Below, one piece after another: positions 18,365-26,494 of a DNA stretch of 64,000 nucleotides (within the stretch, counting starts at the first letter, position 1; the number at the start of each line of letters is the position of its first letter). A program made the position numbers and the translations under genes. Below the pieces are notes generated by a model that saw only the letters and a program-made list of their open reading frames with translations, was not told the DNA's origin and made no database searches. The DNA is from CAWDMN01 sp963803155 (lineage in GTDB: Bacteria > Acidobacteriota > Terriglobia > Versatilivoradales > Versatilivoraceae), in the NCBI GenBank assembly GCA_963803155.1, contig CAWDMN010000011.1, positions 1-64,000 of the forward strand, written 5' to 3'.

Positions 18365-19360
18365 ATGATGACGCCGATCGAACGGGTGGATGCGGTGCTG
18401 GCGGGGCGGAAGCCGGACCGGCCGCCGTTCTCGTTCTGGTATCACTTTCCGCCGGACCAGGCGGCGGGGAGCGCGGCGGTTCGGGCGCATCTGGAGCCGC
18501 TCGATCGTTATGGCATGGACGTGCTGAAGGTGATGAACGACAACCCGTATCCGCATGCGGGGCGGATGGCGCGGGTGGAGGACCTGGCGGCGCTGACGCC
18601 GTTGCAGGGGGATGAGAGCGGTTTTGGCGAGCAACTGGCGTTGCTGGCGGCGTTGCGTGCGGCGATCGGCCGGCGGGTGTACATGCCCAGCACGATCTTC
18701 AACGCGTGGATGGTGTTGCGGCAGTTGGTGCAGCCCCCGACGGTGCATAAGCCGCCGAACCTGGACGCGGCGGCGGACGGCGCAAGCCAGTGGATCAGGC
18801 GGGCCTACCGGGAGAATCCGGGCGCGGTGACGCGGGCGTTCGAGACGATCGGCGCGAACCTGGCGCGGTTTGCGCGGCGCTGCGTGGCGGCGGGGGCGGA
18901 CGGGGTGTTTCTGTCGGTGCGGGACGACTGGGTGGATATGCCGGAGACGCCGGGCGTCTATGAGCGGCTGGTACGTCCGACGGACCAGGCGATTCTGGGG
19001 GCGGTGCAGGAGGCGCGCTTTAACGTGCTCCATGTGTGCGGGAAGGCGGTACACTTCCGGGGGTTTGCGGAGTATCCGGTGGCGGTGCTGCACTGGGCGG
19101 ATCGGGCGGCGGGGCCGTCGATGCGCGAGGTGGCGGGGTGGGCGAAGCCGGCGTTGTGGGGCGGGGTGGACAATCTGGGGACGCTGGTGACGGGCACGGC
19201 GGAGCAGGTGCGTGCGGAGGTGGCCGAGGCGCTGCGTCAGGCGGGAGCGCGTCCGATGATGATAGCGCCGGGATGCACTTTCGATCCGGCCCGCGTGCCG
19301 GCGGCGAATCTGGAGGCCATTGGCGATGCGGTTCGCGGGGCGTTGGTGAGACCGGCGTGA
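18365..19360 (+). CDS. Uroporphyrinogen decarboxylase-family protein
   Basis: 331 aa. The early segment TPIERVDAVLAGRKPDRPPF is the family's usual N-terminus. Later markers are MGDEx-like FGEQLALLAALRAAIGRRVY, GADGVFLSVRDDW, HVCGKAVHF and WGGVDN. Planctomycete and anaerobe members of this family often act as methyl-transfer or unknown decarboxylase-like enzymes instead of in haem synthesis, and I cannot place it more exactly. It begins 83 bases after the ATPase gene on the same strand. Functional linkage to the ESX-like operon is not evident. Confidence 0.75.
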   Translation: MMTPIERVDAVLAGRKPDRPPFSFWYHFPPDQAAGSAAVRAHLEPLDRYGMDVLKVMNDNPYPHAGRMARVEDLAALTPLQGDESGFGEQLALLAALRAAIGRRVYMPSTIFNAWMVLRQLVQPPTVHKPPNLDAAADGASQWIRRAYRENPGAVTRAFETIGANLARFARRCVAAGADGVFLSVRDDWVDMPETPGVYERLVRPTDQAILGAVQEARFNVLHVCGKAVHFRGFAEYPVAVLHWADRAAGPSMREVAGWAKPALWGGVDNLGTLVTGTAEQVRAEVAEALRQAGARPMMIAPGCTFDPARVPAANLEAIGDAVRGALVRPA

Positions 19361-19397
19361 GGGGGAGGGCGCGGGGTGATGGCGCGGCAGGAGCTGC

Positions 19398-19592
19398 ACT
19401 AGCCGCAGCAGGTGGTACGCCGCCGTCAGGCTCCGGGCCTGCGGGGCGATCTTCCAGCCTCCGATCAGTCTGGTCCGGGCCAGACGGTGGACGGTGTTGC
19501 TCTGCCCGATGATCTCCTCGACGCGCTGGCGGATCCGCCGGCGCAGCGCGTACCCGATCTGGTTCATCCGTACCCGTGCCTTGTGCCGCGCC
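19398..19592 (-). pseudogene. Remnant of an IS5-type transposase (C-terminal end only)
   Basis: The minus strand reads MNQIGYALRRRIRQRVEEI, then IGQSNTVHRLARTRLIGG and LTAAYHLLRLVQLL. This matches the end of IS5/IS1182-type DDE transposases, including the conserved RxRVEE(I/x) segment with the catalytic Glu and the terminal AAYNLLR-like helix. No DDE Asp residues, N-terminus or stop codon are present, so it is a fragment. The flanking LRR gene may have been brought or disturbed by this insertion. Confidence 0.6.
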
Positions 19593-19642
19593 GGCCCGGC
19601 GCGGGAATGCCGCCGGGCTGGCTCCGGGGGAGGCCGTGTGGG

Positions 19643-21163
19643 ATGATGGTCGGCGTCATGGGTGAGTCCGGGCCTAAACTTCGGGTGGATCAGGAGCCAG
19701 CGCGGTATTGCCGACGGTGCGGCTACAACCTTCGCGGGCTGAGGACGCCGCGCTGTCCGGAATGCGGGCATCCGTTCGACCCCGGGAACCCGCGCAGCTA
19801 TCGCAAACGTCCGAGCCGCCGGTGGGTCCGCGCGATGATGCCGGGCGTCGTTGCCGCCGGCGTGGCGTTGCTCGTCCTCACGTGTATCTGGGGCTGGTTC
19901 GACTGGGGCTGGTCCACGGAGCAACAGGCGCTGCGTGCCCTGAGGGTTGATTGGGACAATCCGGCGCGCGTCCGGTATGGGCCGCTGCTGGGCTCCTGGC
20001 CCCGGGGGCACCTGGGTTTCGCCGCGCGGGTCCTGGACCGGGTGACGTTTGTGGACTTGGAATCGCGTCCGGATCTGACGGACTTTACGCCGCTGGAACG
20101 GCTGCCGCATCTGCGGCAGTTGAAACTTGGCGACACGGGCATTATGGATGTCACTCCCCTGACGAGTCTGACCAAGCTGCGGCGGCTGGGGCTTGGCAAG
20201 ACGCCGGTGAGTAACGTCGCGCCGCTGGCTGGGCTGACGGGGCTGGAAGACCTGGACCTTGGAGGCAGCCACGTCCGGGACCTCGGGCCGCTGGCAGGCC
20301 TTCCCGCCTTGCGCACGCTCAACCTGCGCCACACGCCGGTCACGGATTTCGCCCCGCTGGCGGCGCTGACGAAGCTGCGGACGCTCAACCTCGACGGCAC
20401 GTCGATCACGGATCTCGCTCCCGTGGCGGGACTGTCCGAGTTGCAGTCGCTGACGCTTAACGGGACGCCGGTGGCGGACCTTACGCCGCTGGCCGGGCTG
20501 ACGAACCTGGAGGTGCTGGACCTTGCGGTGGGCAACGTGGCGGGCCGGCCGACGCTGCGGGACCTTGGCCCGCTGGCGAAGCTCACGAAGTTGCGGACGC
20601 TGGACCTGTGGTGTACGGCGGTGCAGGGCCTTGGGCCGCTGGCCGGGCTGACGGAGTTGCGGACGCTCACGCTGGACGGGACGGCGGTGACGAACCTTGC
20701 GCCGCTGGCCGGGCTCACGCGGTTGGAGGTGCTGTCGCTGTGGGGCGTTCACATCACGGACCTCAAGCCGCTGGCCGGTCTGACGAGCCTGGAGGAACTG
20801 GACCTCCAGGCCACGCCGGTCACGGACATCGCGCCGCTGGCGGGGCTGACGGAACTGCGGGTGTTGCATCTCGACGATACGTCGGTCACGGACTTGGCGC
20901 CGCTGGGGGGGCTCGCGAACTTGCAGTCGCTTTTTCTCGATGGCACGCCGGTCCACGATCTGACGCCGCTGGGCAGACTTGCGGATTTGCGGGTGTTGCA
21001 CCTGGAGGGGACGCGTGTCACGGACCTGACGGCGCTAAGCCGGCTCGGGCTGCTGCGCGAGCTGTGGCTGCCCGCGACCGGCGTCAGCGAGGCGCAGGCG
21101 GTCGCGCTGGCGCAGGCGTTGCCGGGGTGCGTGGTGATGCACGGCGGGGCGCGGGTGCGTTGA
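19643..21163 (+). CDS. Cys-ribbon, single-pass membrane, leucine-rich repeat protein
   Basis: About 506 aa. Near the N-terminus is a four-cysteine ribbon (YCRRCGYNLRG ... CPECGHPF), then one transmembrane helix (VVAAGVALLVLTCIWGWF), then at least 14 repeats of about 22-23 aa of the type LAPLAGLTxLxxLxLxxTxV(T/x)D. These are internalin-like leucine-rich repeats, probably a horseshoe presented outside the membrane, with the ribbon inside. This layout is frequent in planctomycetes and its ligands are unknown. GGGGGAGG lies about 9 bases before the tandem ATGs at 19643/19646. The ATG at 19658 is an alternative start. The repeats make the antisense strand open as well. Confidence 0.8.
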   Translation: MMVGVMGESGPKLRVDQEPARYCRRCGYNLRGLRTPRCPECGHPFDPGNPRSYRKRPSRRWVRAMMPGVVAAGVALLVLTCIWGWFDWGWSTEQQALRALRVDWDNPARVRYGPLLGSWPRGHLGFAARVLDRVTFVDLESRPDLTDFTPLERLPHLRQLKLGDTGIMDVTPLTSLTKLRRLGLGKTPVSNVAPLAGLTGLEDLDLGGSHVRDLGPLAGLPALRTLNLRHTPVTDFAPLAALTKLRTLNLDGTSITDLAPVAGLSELQSLTLNGTPVADLTPLAGLTNLEVLDLAVGNVAGRPTLRDLGPLAKLTKLRTLDLWCTAVQGLGPLAGLTELRTLTLDGTAVTNLAPLAGLTRLEVLSLWGVHITDLKPLAGLTSLEELDLQATPVTDIAPLAGLTELRVLHLDDTSVTDLAPLGGLANLQSLFLDGTPVHDLTPLGRLADLRVLHLEGTRVTDLTALSRLGLLRELWLPATGVSEAQAVALAQALPGCVVMHGGARVR

Positions 21164-21182
21164 GGAGGGAGGGTGGCGGGGT

Positions 21183-21770
21183 TCAGGGGCGCGGCACGGG
21201 CGGCCGGCTCAGGGGACAGGGCGCTCGAATGCCCCGGCGGCGGGCCATCTCCGTGCCGATTTGGTCGAGATCGGGCGGACGCAGGCATTGGCCGGCGATG
21301 CGGAAGACACAGCCTGATTCCTCGCGGATATGGCGGCGGTACATTTCGCGCAGGTCCGTCAGGAGCGCCAGCAGGCGTTCCGCGGCGGCGGGATCGAGCG
21401 CCGCTGCGTTCAGCCAGGTTTGGATCAGGCGATGGGCTTCTTGGTGCTGGGCGGCGGCGTGACGGTGGTCAGCGATGAGGCCGGGCAGCTTCTCGCGGCA
21501 GGCGACGGCCCGCGGGTCGTCGCTGGCGTCCAGGCGCGGAAAGAGGCTTTCCTCTTCGTCGAGGGTGTGGTTAGGCGCCGCGTGGAGGAAATAGTCCAGG
21601 CCGGTCCGCAGGGCATGCTGGTGCGAGGGGCTCAGGGGCCGGCCCATGTTGAGTTCGGTGACGACGAGGAGGACTTCGAGGAAGTGCTCGATGCGCTCGT
21701 GGCAGTCGCACAGGACGCCGAGGGGGTCGTTGAAATCGTGGTCTTTTTTGCCGCCGATCTGGATGGGCAT
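21183..21770 (-). CDS. Hemerythrin-like (HHE) cation-binding protein
   Basis: 195 aa four-helix bundle. Iron-ligand positions appear in order: CDCHERIEHFLE, HAAPNHTLDEEESLFPRL (H and E), DHRHAAAQHQEAHRL and YRRHIREESGCVF (H...E). HHE proteins bind a di-iron site and act in O2/NO sensing or Fe-S repair (RIC/YtfE-like). The gene ends at 21183 and starts at the ATG at 21770, facing away from the Rrf2 regulator about 475 bases away. That divergent arrangement suggests regulation by that regulator. The last ~35 residues (Pro/Arg-rich) are not part of the bundle. Confidence 0.82.
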   Translation of the reverse strand: MPIQIGGKKDHDFNDPLGVLCDCHERIEHFLEVLLVVTELNMGRPLSPSHQHALRTGLDYFLHAAPNHTLDEEESLFPRLDASDDPRAVACREKLPGLIADHRHAAAQHQEAHRLIQTWLNAAALDPAAAERLLALLTDLREMYRRHIREESGCVFRIAGQCLRPPDLDQIGTEMARRRGIRAPCPLSRPPVPRP

Positions 21771-22246
21771 GGGGCACCGCCTGTAACCGGGTGAGAGGGA
21801 CAAGAAAGTCAGTCCGGGGCGGTCAGCGCGGCCGCGGCGCGGACGGGCTTGGGGAAGCGGATGTTGTTTTCCTATGGATATGCCGAGGCAGGTCCATAGT
21901 AGTCAATGGCGAGGCGTTCGGAGATGCGGTCGAGCGGGCGGCGCTCGGCGAGGAGGTCGCCGACGGCGCTGTCGAGGGTTCTGCCCGGAGTCGTTCTGGG
22001 CGATTCTCCACAAACGCGATGGAGCCAAAATAAATGATAGAGAAATAGTACCGATTTATCAACAAGATATCAAGACCTTATTCTCCTATAAGCGATTTAT
22101 CCCGTATTTGCTGGGGAAAATAAATACGACAAAAGAGTAGTTTTTTAGATGGAAAATGGGTAACGTAAGATGTTGTGTGTCGAAAACATGGGCCGGCGTT
22201 CGTGGGAAGAGCGGGCGGGGATGCTCTGGCAGCAGGAGAGTGATTG
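21771..22246. other. Divergent upstream region of hemerythrin and Rrf2 genes
   Basis: About 475 bases without a gene. The half near the Rrf2 gene (22015-22165) is unusually AT-rich for this segment and is the likely promoter/operator region. I cannot pick a single -35/-10 pair or an NsrR-type operator by eye. Confidence 0.4.
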
Positions 22247-22684
22247 ATGTTCTCGCAAACGGTGGAGTACATCCTCCGGGTCGTCGTTTTTCTCGCGGTG
22301 CGGGAGCAAAGCCCATCGACGACGAATCAGATTTCCGGCGCGACCCAGGTGCCGATCGGATATCTGGCGAAGATCATGCAGCGTCTGGGCAAGTCCGGGC
22401 TGGTAAAGTCGCAGCGCAGGCGCAACGGCGGGTTTGTTCTGGCGAAGTCGGCCTATCAGCTTTCCCTTTACGACATCATTCAGGGTCTCGAGCCGATCGG
22501 CCGGATCAGCAGGTGCCCGCTGAATATCCCCGAGCATCGCACGGCGCTCTGCCCGCTGCACGCGCGGCTGGATAAGGCGGTCGCGGCCGTGGAGACGACG
22601 TTGCGCGAGGCGAGCATCGTGGACCTTATGGCCCAGGTGAACCGGTGCCAGACGCGACGCGGCAGTGTGGCCATAGCGAAGTGA
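22247..22684 (+). CDS. Rrf2-family regulator, NsrR-like
   Basis: 145 aa. The N-terminal winged helix has MFSQTVEYILRVVVFLA, then GYLAKIMQRLGKSGLVKSQR, the recognition helix plus wing typical of Rrf2. Three cysteines near the middle/end (SRCPLN, LCPLHARL and VNRCQTRR) fit a cluster-binding regulator; NsrR uses three Cys for a [2Fe-2S] or [4Fe-4S] cluster that senses nitric oxide. The ATG at 22247 was chosen because it starts the family's MxxxxxEYxL helix. Divergent placement opposite a hemerythrin supports an NO-stress role. IscR-type or other Rrf2 roles remain possible. Confidence 0.75.
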   Translation: MFSQTVEYILRVVVFLAVREQSPSTTNQISGATQVPIGYLAKIMQRLGKSGLVKSQRRRNGGFVLAKSAYQLSLYDIIQGLEPIGRISRCPLNIPEHRTALCPLHARLDKAVAAVETTLREASIVDLMAQVNRCQTRRGSVAIAK

Positions 22685-22854
22685 GACGGGCCGTGCAGCG
22701 CGGCGGGGGAGGCGCAGAGAGTGTGGGAACCTTCCCCGGGGCAGTTGAAGGCCGGCGGGCGCCGTGTTTGTGCGGAGGTCGCGCGGCGGCAGAGAAAGGC
22801 GCGGAATGGGACCGCAGGAATGGGGGCCGAGGGCGGTGGGGAGCGATGGAGTGA

Positions 22855-22965
22855 GGAGGGGGGATGACGCGAGGGGCGTGACGGGGCGACGGGGGTAGGA
22901 TCGCGAGGGGGGTGACGGGGCGAGGGGGGTGACGGAGCGAGGGGGGTGAGGAGGCGAGGGACGGC
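22855..22965. repeat. Tandem G-rich 15-16 bp repeat
   Basis: About five imperfect copies of a unit close to GCGAGGGGGGTGACGG lie between the Rrf2 gene and tRNA-Cys. It is non-coding and too short and irregular to be a CRISPR array. Confidence 0.6.
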
Positions 22966-23015
22966 GCGTGATGCTTTTACTTTTTCGCAGGTATTGACTA
23001 TGGTAGGAAGTGTTC

Positions 23016-23089
23016 GGCCGGATGCCAGAGCGGACTAATGGAGCGGATTGCAAATCCGCGATTCGTGGGTTCGAATCCCACTCCGGCCT
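23016..23089 (+). tRNA. tRNA-Cys (anticodon GCA)
   Basis: Cloverleaf: acceptor GGCCGGA/TCCGGCC, D-stem CCA/TGG, anticodon stem GCGGA/TCCGC with loop TTGCAAA (anticodon GCA), T-stem GTGGG/CCCAC with loop TTCGAAT, discriminator T as expected for Cys. CCA is not encoded. A terminator hairpin follows 11 bases later. Confidence 0.93.
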
Positions 23090-23130
23090 GTCGCACAAGA
23101 CCCGCTGCCGATGCGGGTTTTTGCGTTTTT
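23043..23130 (+). repeat. Direct repeat, left copy (candidate attL in tRNA-Cys)
   Basis: From the anticodon stem GCGGATTGC through the tRNA 3' end, terminator and a few further bases. It shows about 88-90% identity to 26997-27095. Right-copy differences are seen in the anticodon loop (GAC for AAA) and in the terminator stem. Confidence 0.75.
23101..23122 (+). terminator. Terminator after tRNA-Cys
   Basis: CCCGC TGCCGAT GCGGG followed by TTTTT. It is duplicated at 27056-27075 with one stem mismatch (CCCAC). Confidence 0.75.
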
Positions 23131-23286
23131 GCCCGATGAATTCGCGGGGTTTCGCGCCTCCCGTTCATCCCGGCCGGTATGCGCGCAGACGGCGCATACC
23201 CGCATACCCCAATGATTCTCGGCAATTCCGGCGCATATTTGTCAACTTTGTGTGGCATTCTGCCGTATGGTGGGGTAGGATGTTCC

Positions 23287-23683
23287 CGGTCGTTCGACCC
23301 AGAGGCTCTCGACGGGAGGACAAGGCTATGACCACCACCCACAGCAGCGCCCGCATGGAATTCCGCCTCCCGCCGGAGCGGAAAGAGGAAATCGAGCGCG
23401 CCGCGCTGGTGCAGAATCGGTCCCTCACCGATTTCGCCATTGCGGCACTCACCGACGCGGCGCGGAAGGTGCTGGCGGAGCAGGAACGGCACGCCCACAT
23501 CCAGCTTTCCAACCGCGACCGCGACCGCTTCCTGGCCGAATTGGACGCGGACCCCACCCCGAATGCGGCGTTGATGGCCGCGGCCCGGCGCCACCGTCAG
23601 CGCGTCGCGTAACGGAAGCCGACTTCGGCGAGCTCCCCTCGGGTCCGAGCCCCCGTCGAGAGCCTCGGGGTCGAACGATCGGG
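23287..23683. repeat. Inverted repeats flanking the antitoxin gene
   Basis: CGTTCGACCCAGAGGCTCTC (at 23291-23310, within a 29-31 base match 23287-23316) has its near-perfect reverse complement at 23653-23683. A third, direct copy lies at 23732-23759 inside the toxin gene's 5' end. The pair brackets the antitoxin coding region. Confidence 0.75.
23328..23612 (+). CDS. DUF1778/TacA-like antitoxin
   Basis: 94 aa. The N-terminal ribbon-helix-helix part has RMEFRLPPERKEEIERAALV and LTDFAIAALTDAARKVL, the TacA/DUF1778 pattern. A C-terminal arm (NRDRDRFLAEL, then a Pro/Ala/Arg tail) is the kind that wraps a GNAT toxin. The ATG at 23328 follows GGAGGA. The toxin gene lies 97 bases downstream. It should repress its own promoter by binding upstream repeats. 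It lies inside the tRNA-bounded island. Confidence 0.85.
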   Translation: MTTTHSSARMEFRLPPERKEEIERAALVQNRSLTDFAIAALTDAARKVLAEQERHAHIQLSNRDRDRFLAELDADPTPNAALMAAARRHRQRVA

Positions 23684-23708
23684 GTCGAAGACAGTCGAGT
23701 CGTGGGAA

Positions 23709-24254
23709 ATGCCGATGGCTTGGACCATCCAGTCGCTCGACCCCGAGGCTCTCGACGGGCCGCTCGATCCGTCACTGGACGTTGCCGCATTCGATTGCGG
23801 CGAACCTTCTCTCAATTCGTTCCTGCAAAAGCACGCTCTTAACAATGACCGCGCGGGGCTGGGTAGGACGTTCGTTGCGCTGGAGCCGGGCAAGGCGCTG
23901 GTCGCCGGCTACTTCACGATTTCCACGGGGTCCATCAGATTCGACACGGTTCCCGACCATGCCGCGCAGCGCCTCCCGAAGTACCCCATTCCCACCGCCC
24001 ACATCGGAAGGCTCGCGGTGGACCGAAGATTCCAAGCGCAGGGCCTGGGCGAAACGTTGCTCGTCGAGGCGCTCCGCAAGGCGGCCGTCGCCTCACGGAG
24101 TGTCGGCGTGTACGCCGTGGATGTCTTCGCGCTGCATGAGAAGGCCAAGGGGTTCTACCTGAGATACGGTTTCGTCGAACTGCTGGACACACCCCTCCAC
24201 CTGTTCCTGCCCATCGCCAAGGTCCGCATCGTCGCCGGCGTCATCGGCGGGTAG
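23709..24254 (+). CDS. GNAT-family toxin (TacT-like acetyltransferase)
   Basis: 181 aa. The acetyl-CoA site pattern is IGRLAVDRRFQAQGLGETLL (Q/R-x-x-G-x-G/A version). FDCGEPSLNSFLQKHALNND is the N-terminal helix typical of TacT toxins, and FYLRYGFVELL is the late GNAT motif. TacT toxins acetylate charged tRNA and are neutralised by the DUF1778 partner, which here precedes it. The first 10-12 residues (SLDPEALDGPLD) are encoded by one copy of the flanking repeat. Confidence 0.85.
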   Translation: MPMAWTIQSLDPEALDGPLDPSLDVAAFDCGEPSLNSFLQKHALNNDRAGLGRTFVALEPGKALVAGYFTISTGSIRFDTVPDHAAQRLPKYPIPTAHIGRLAVDRRFQAQGLGETLLVEALRKAAVASRSVGVYAVDVFALHEKAKGFYLRYGFVELLDTPLHLFLPIAKVRIVAGVIGG

Positions 24255-24506
24255 GTCATGCGTCCGATTCGTCATCGTCCCATCTTGCCTCCCGCTGGCG
24301 CTTTGTTCGATGGTCCGGTCGCTCGCCCATGTCGATAACCGCCGGATCGACGCTCATGGGTTTTGCAGTCAATTCGGGCAAGTCAGGCAGGACACTCCCA
24401 GCTTCAACCCATGAGGGAACACGCACCCGCGCCCGAACCGTTCATCGGCTAGCGAACCCGATGCCCATACCGGCATTATGCCAAACAGGAAGTACGCCGC
24501 ACGCGT

Positions 24507-24731
24507 CTACTTCCGCGCCCGTCGGAAGAATTCCACCGCCCGCACTCCCAGCGCCTTCGCCAGCTTATCGACGGTTTGGAGCGTTACATTTTCCTCGCAG
24601 CGCTCGATAGCCCCGATGTACGTGCGATGCAGGTTCGCACGCGCCCCAAGCTCCTCCTGGGACCACCCCCGCTTGTGGCGCAGGCGTCGGACGGATGCCG
24701 CAACGGCCTTGTTGGATGGACCTGTAGGCAT
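24507..24731 (-). CDS. XRE-family helix-turn-helix regulator
   Basis: 74 aa. HTH LRHKRGWSQEELGARANLHR, then YIGAIERCEENVTLQTVDKL, the canonical XRE fold in almost the whole chain. The ATG at 24731 is preferred; a GTG two codons upstream is also open. Small stand-alone XRE proteins are typical of mobile elements and toxin-antitoxin loci. It faces the TacAT-like pair from the opposite strand. Confidence 0.85.
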   Translation of the reverse strand: MPTGPSNKAVAASVRRLRHKRGWSQEELGARANLHRTYIGAIERCEENVTLQTVDKLAKALGVRAVEFFRRARK

Positions 24732-25048
24732 GTCCACCAGAATGCGGCGACGCAGCCTATACCTCTACAGACCAAACATAGCACCTGTCCGGCACCGCCC
24801 GCGCCGACAATCCCGCCGGAATTTCCTTGCCTTTTTGCGGAGCCTGCGCCAGACTTGAGGCGGCAGGTGTGCCCGGGAGTGAGAGTCGCGGCGAGTGACA
24901 GGTGAGGAAGCCCCCCGCCCGGATTTGTGCCGCCTCCCCGTGAGGCGATTTCCTCGTGACAGTTTCGTGGTCCGGCCCTGCGGCCGCGCATGCTGGGCGG
25001 TGCCGGCGTGCCTTGGGCAGGGAGAGAGAGGGAAGGCAGGTCCCTCTC

Positions 25049-26059
25049 ATGCAAGGCAACTCTCTCGGTCGGACTTGGATTCTGGCAGTGACATCATGCG
25101 CTCTGCTGGCGATGGCAGGCACGGCATCGGCCACGATTAGGATCCAGACGGTGCCGGTGGGCAATGTGGGGAACGCGCCGGACCCGCTGACCGGCTACGG
25201 TGCGGTGAATTACGCCTACAACATCGGCGAATATGATGTGACGGCCAGCCAGTACACGGCGTTCCTCAACGCCGTGGGTGGCGTGGACACCTACGCCCTA
25301 TACAGCCCGGCCATGGGGTACAGCATCAGCAGCTTCGGCTGCGGGATCACGCAAAGCGGTGGCGGAACGCTCGCGAACCCGTACACCTACACTGTGGCGG
25401 CTGGCTTCGTCAATCGCCCGGTGACCTCCGTGAGTTACTGGGATGCCTGCCGATTCGTCAACTGGCTGGCGAATGGCCAGCCGACAGGAGCGGAAGGCGC
25501 GGGTACGACCGAGACAGGTACCTACACCTTGACGGCCACTGGCATCGCCGACAATACGATTACCCGCAACACGGGTTCGACGTGGGTGGTGCCCAGCGAG
25601 AACGAGTGGTACAAGGCGGCGTACTATGCCTCTGCCACACGCAGCTACTACTTTTACCCCACCGGCAGCAACGGGATACCTGGGAGTAACTTGCTCGATC
25701 CCTCCGGCGACGACGCCAACACGAACAGCGGTTCCGGCCCTTACCCTATTGACCCCCCTTATTACACTACCGTGGTGGGGCAGTTCCAGAACTCCGCCAG
25801 CCCCTATGGCACTTTCGACCAAGGCGGGAATGTCTGGCAGTGGAACGAGGCGATCATCGACGTTGACTATCGTGGCCTGCGGGCCGGATCGTTCTACTAC
25901 AACTACGTCAACTTGCGGTCCACCCTCCAATACAACCTGATCCCGACGTATCAGGATATCGACGTCGGATTTCGTGTCGCCCAGCTTCCTGAGCCGGCGT
26001 CCGTTGGGATTCTCAGCGTGGGCGTGGCAGGTCTGCTGGTTCGGCGTCGCCACCGCTGA
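25049..26059 (+). CDS. Secreted SUMF1/FGE-sulfatase-domain protein with PEP-CTERM sorting tail
   Basis: About 336 aa. Signal peptide (MQGNSLGRTWILAVTSCALL, cleavage near ASA), then a formylglycine-generating-enzyme-like fold: YNIGEYDVTASQYTAFLNAV, RPVTSVSYWDACRFVNWLA, VPSENEWYKAAYY and GNVWQWNE. The C-terminus has the PEP-CTERM triad: PEP, a hydrophobic helix, and RRRHR. PEP-CTERM proteins are cut and anchored by exosortase, which is not in the window. Catalytic Cys of true formylglycine enzymes are not evident, so a binding rather than enzyme role is possible. It lies inside the tRNA island. Confidence 0.85.
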   Translation: MQGNSLGRTWILAVTSCALLAMAGTASATIRIQTVPVGNVGNAPDPLTGYGAVNYAYNIGEYDVTASQYTAFLNAVGGVDTYALYSPAMGYSISSFGCGITQSGGGTLANPYTYTVAAGFVNRPVTSVSYWDACRFVNWLANGQPTGAEGAGTTETGTYTLTATGIADNTITRNTGSTWVVPSENEWYKAAYYASATRSYYFYPTGSNGIPGSNLLDPSGDDANTNSGSGPYPIDPPYYTTVVGQFQNSASPYGTFDQGGNVWQWNEAIIDVDYRGLRAGSFYYNYVNLRSTLQYNLIPTYQDIDVGFRVAQLPEPASVGILSVGVAGLLVRRRHR

Positions 26060-26083
26060 TACCGCGTTACGCGGCACAGGAAT

Positions 26084-26494
26084 CTACTCCGGCGCGCCGA
26101 ATGTCGAATCCTCCCCCGGTACGTCAGGGTCGCTCGCAAACAGCACGCGAATCGCCCGCTTCTCAGCGCCGCAAGTCGGACAATGCTCTTCCGTAGGTTT
26201 GTCGCCCGCGAAGAGAAGGCGCACCCCGGCACCGCACGTCGGGCATGGAGTCCCGCTCGCAATCTCCCCCAAAGTCCGCTCCAGTCGATCTATCCTGCTA
26301 TGTAAGGAACGGGAGCGGAATAACTTCCGGTTCCGAGCGCTGATTGCAGGAGGCGAGGCATCGGAAAGGACAGGGGCGTTGGCGATGCGGAGGGTCCGCG
26401 ACGACGCAAGCGTTTGCGCTGCCCGGTCAGCGAATTGAGAAGTTATTCCGGGCCCGTTGCTAAACTCATAACGTCCGCCCTTCCGTCTTCCCAA
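26084..26494 (-). CDS. Small zinc-ribbon-like protein of unknown function
   Basis: 136 aa. The C-terminal half has two Cys pairs, CPTCGAGV and HCPTCGAEKRA, expected to bind one zinc. LHSRIDRLERTLGEIASG is a probable helix or short coiled coil. The N-terminal 50 residues look unlike a folded domain and the real start may be later. It overlaps the neighbouring gene by 29 bases on the same strand. Confidence 0.5.
   Translation of the reverse strand: MGRRKGGRYEFSNGPGITSQFADRAAQTLASSRTLRIANAPVLSDASPPAISARNRKLFRSRSLHSRIDRLERTLGEIASGTPCPTCGAGVRLLFAGDKPTEEHCPTCGAEKRAIRVLFASDPDVPGEDSTFGAPE

Noticed and set aside
18329..21001. An 890-codon minus-strand frame opposite the UroD-family and LRR genes
   Set aside because: Composition (Arg/Gln/His-rich, repeated) mirrors the LRR repeat DNA. 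Only its 19398-19592 part has real similarity (transposase remnant).
22145..23098. A 317-codon minus-strand frame over the Rrf2 gene, tandem repeat and tRNA-Cys
   Set aside because: It runs through a tRNA and an Rrf2 gene with clear domains and is Pro/Ser-rich noise.
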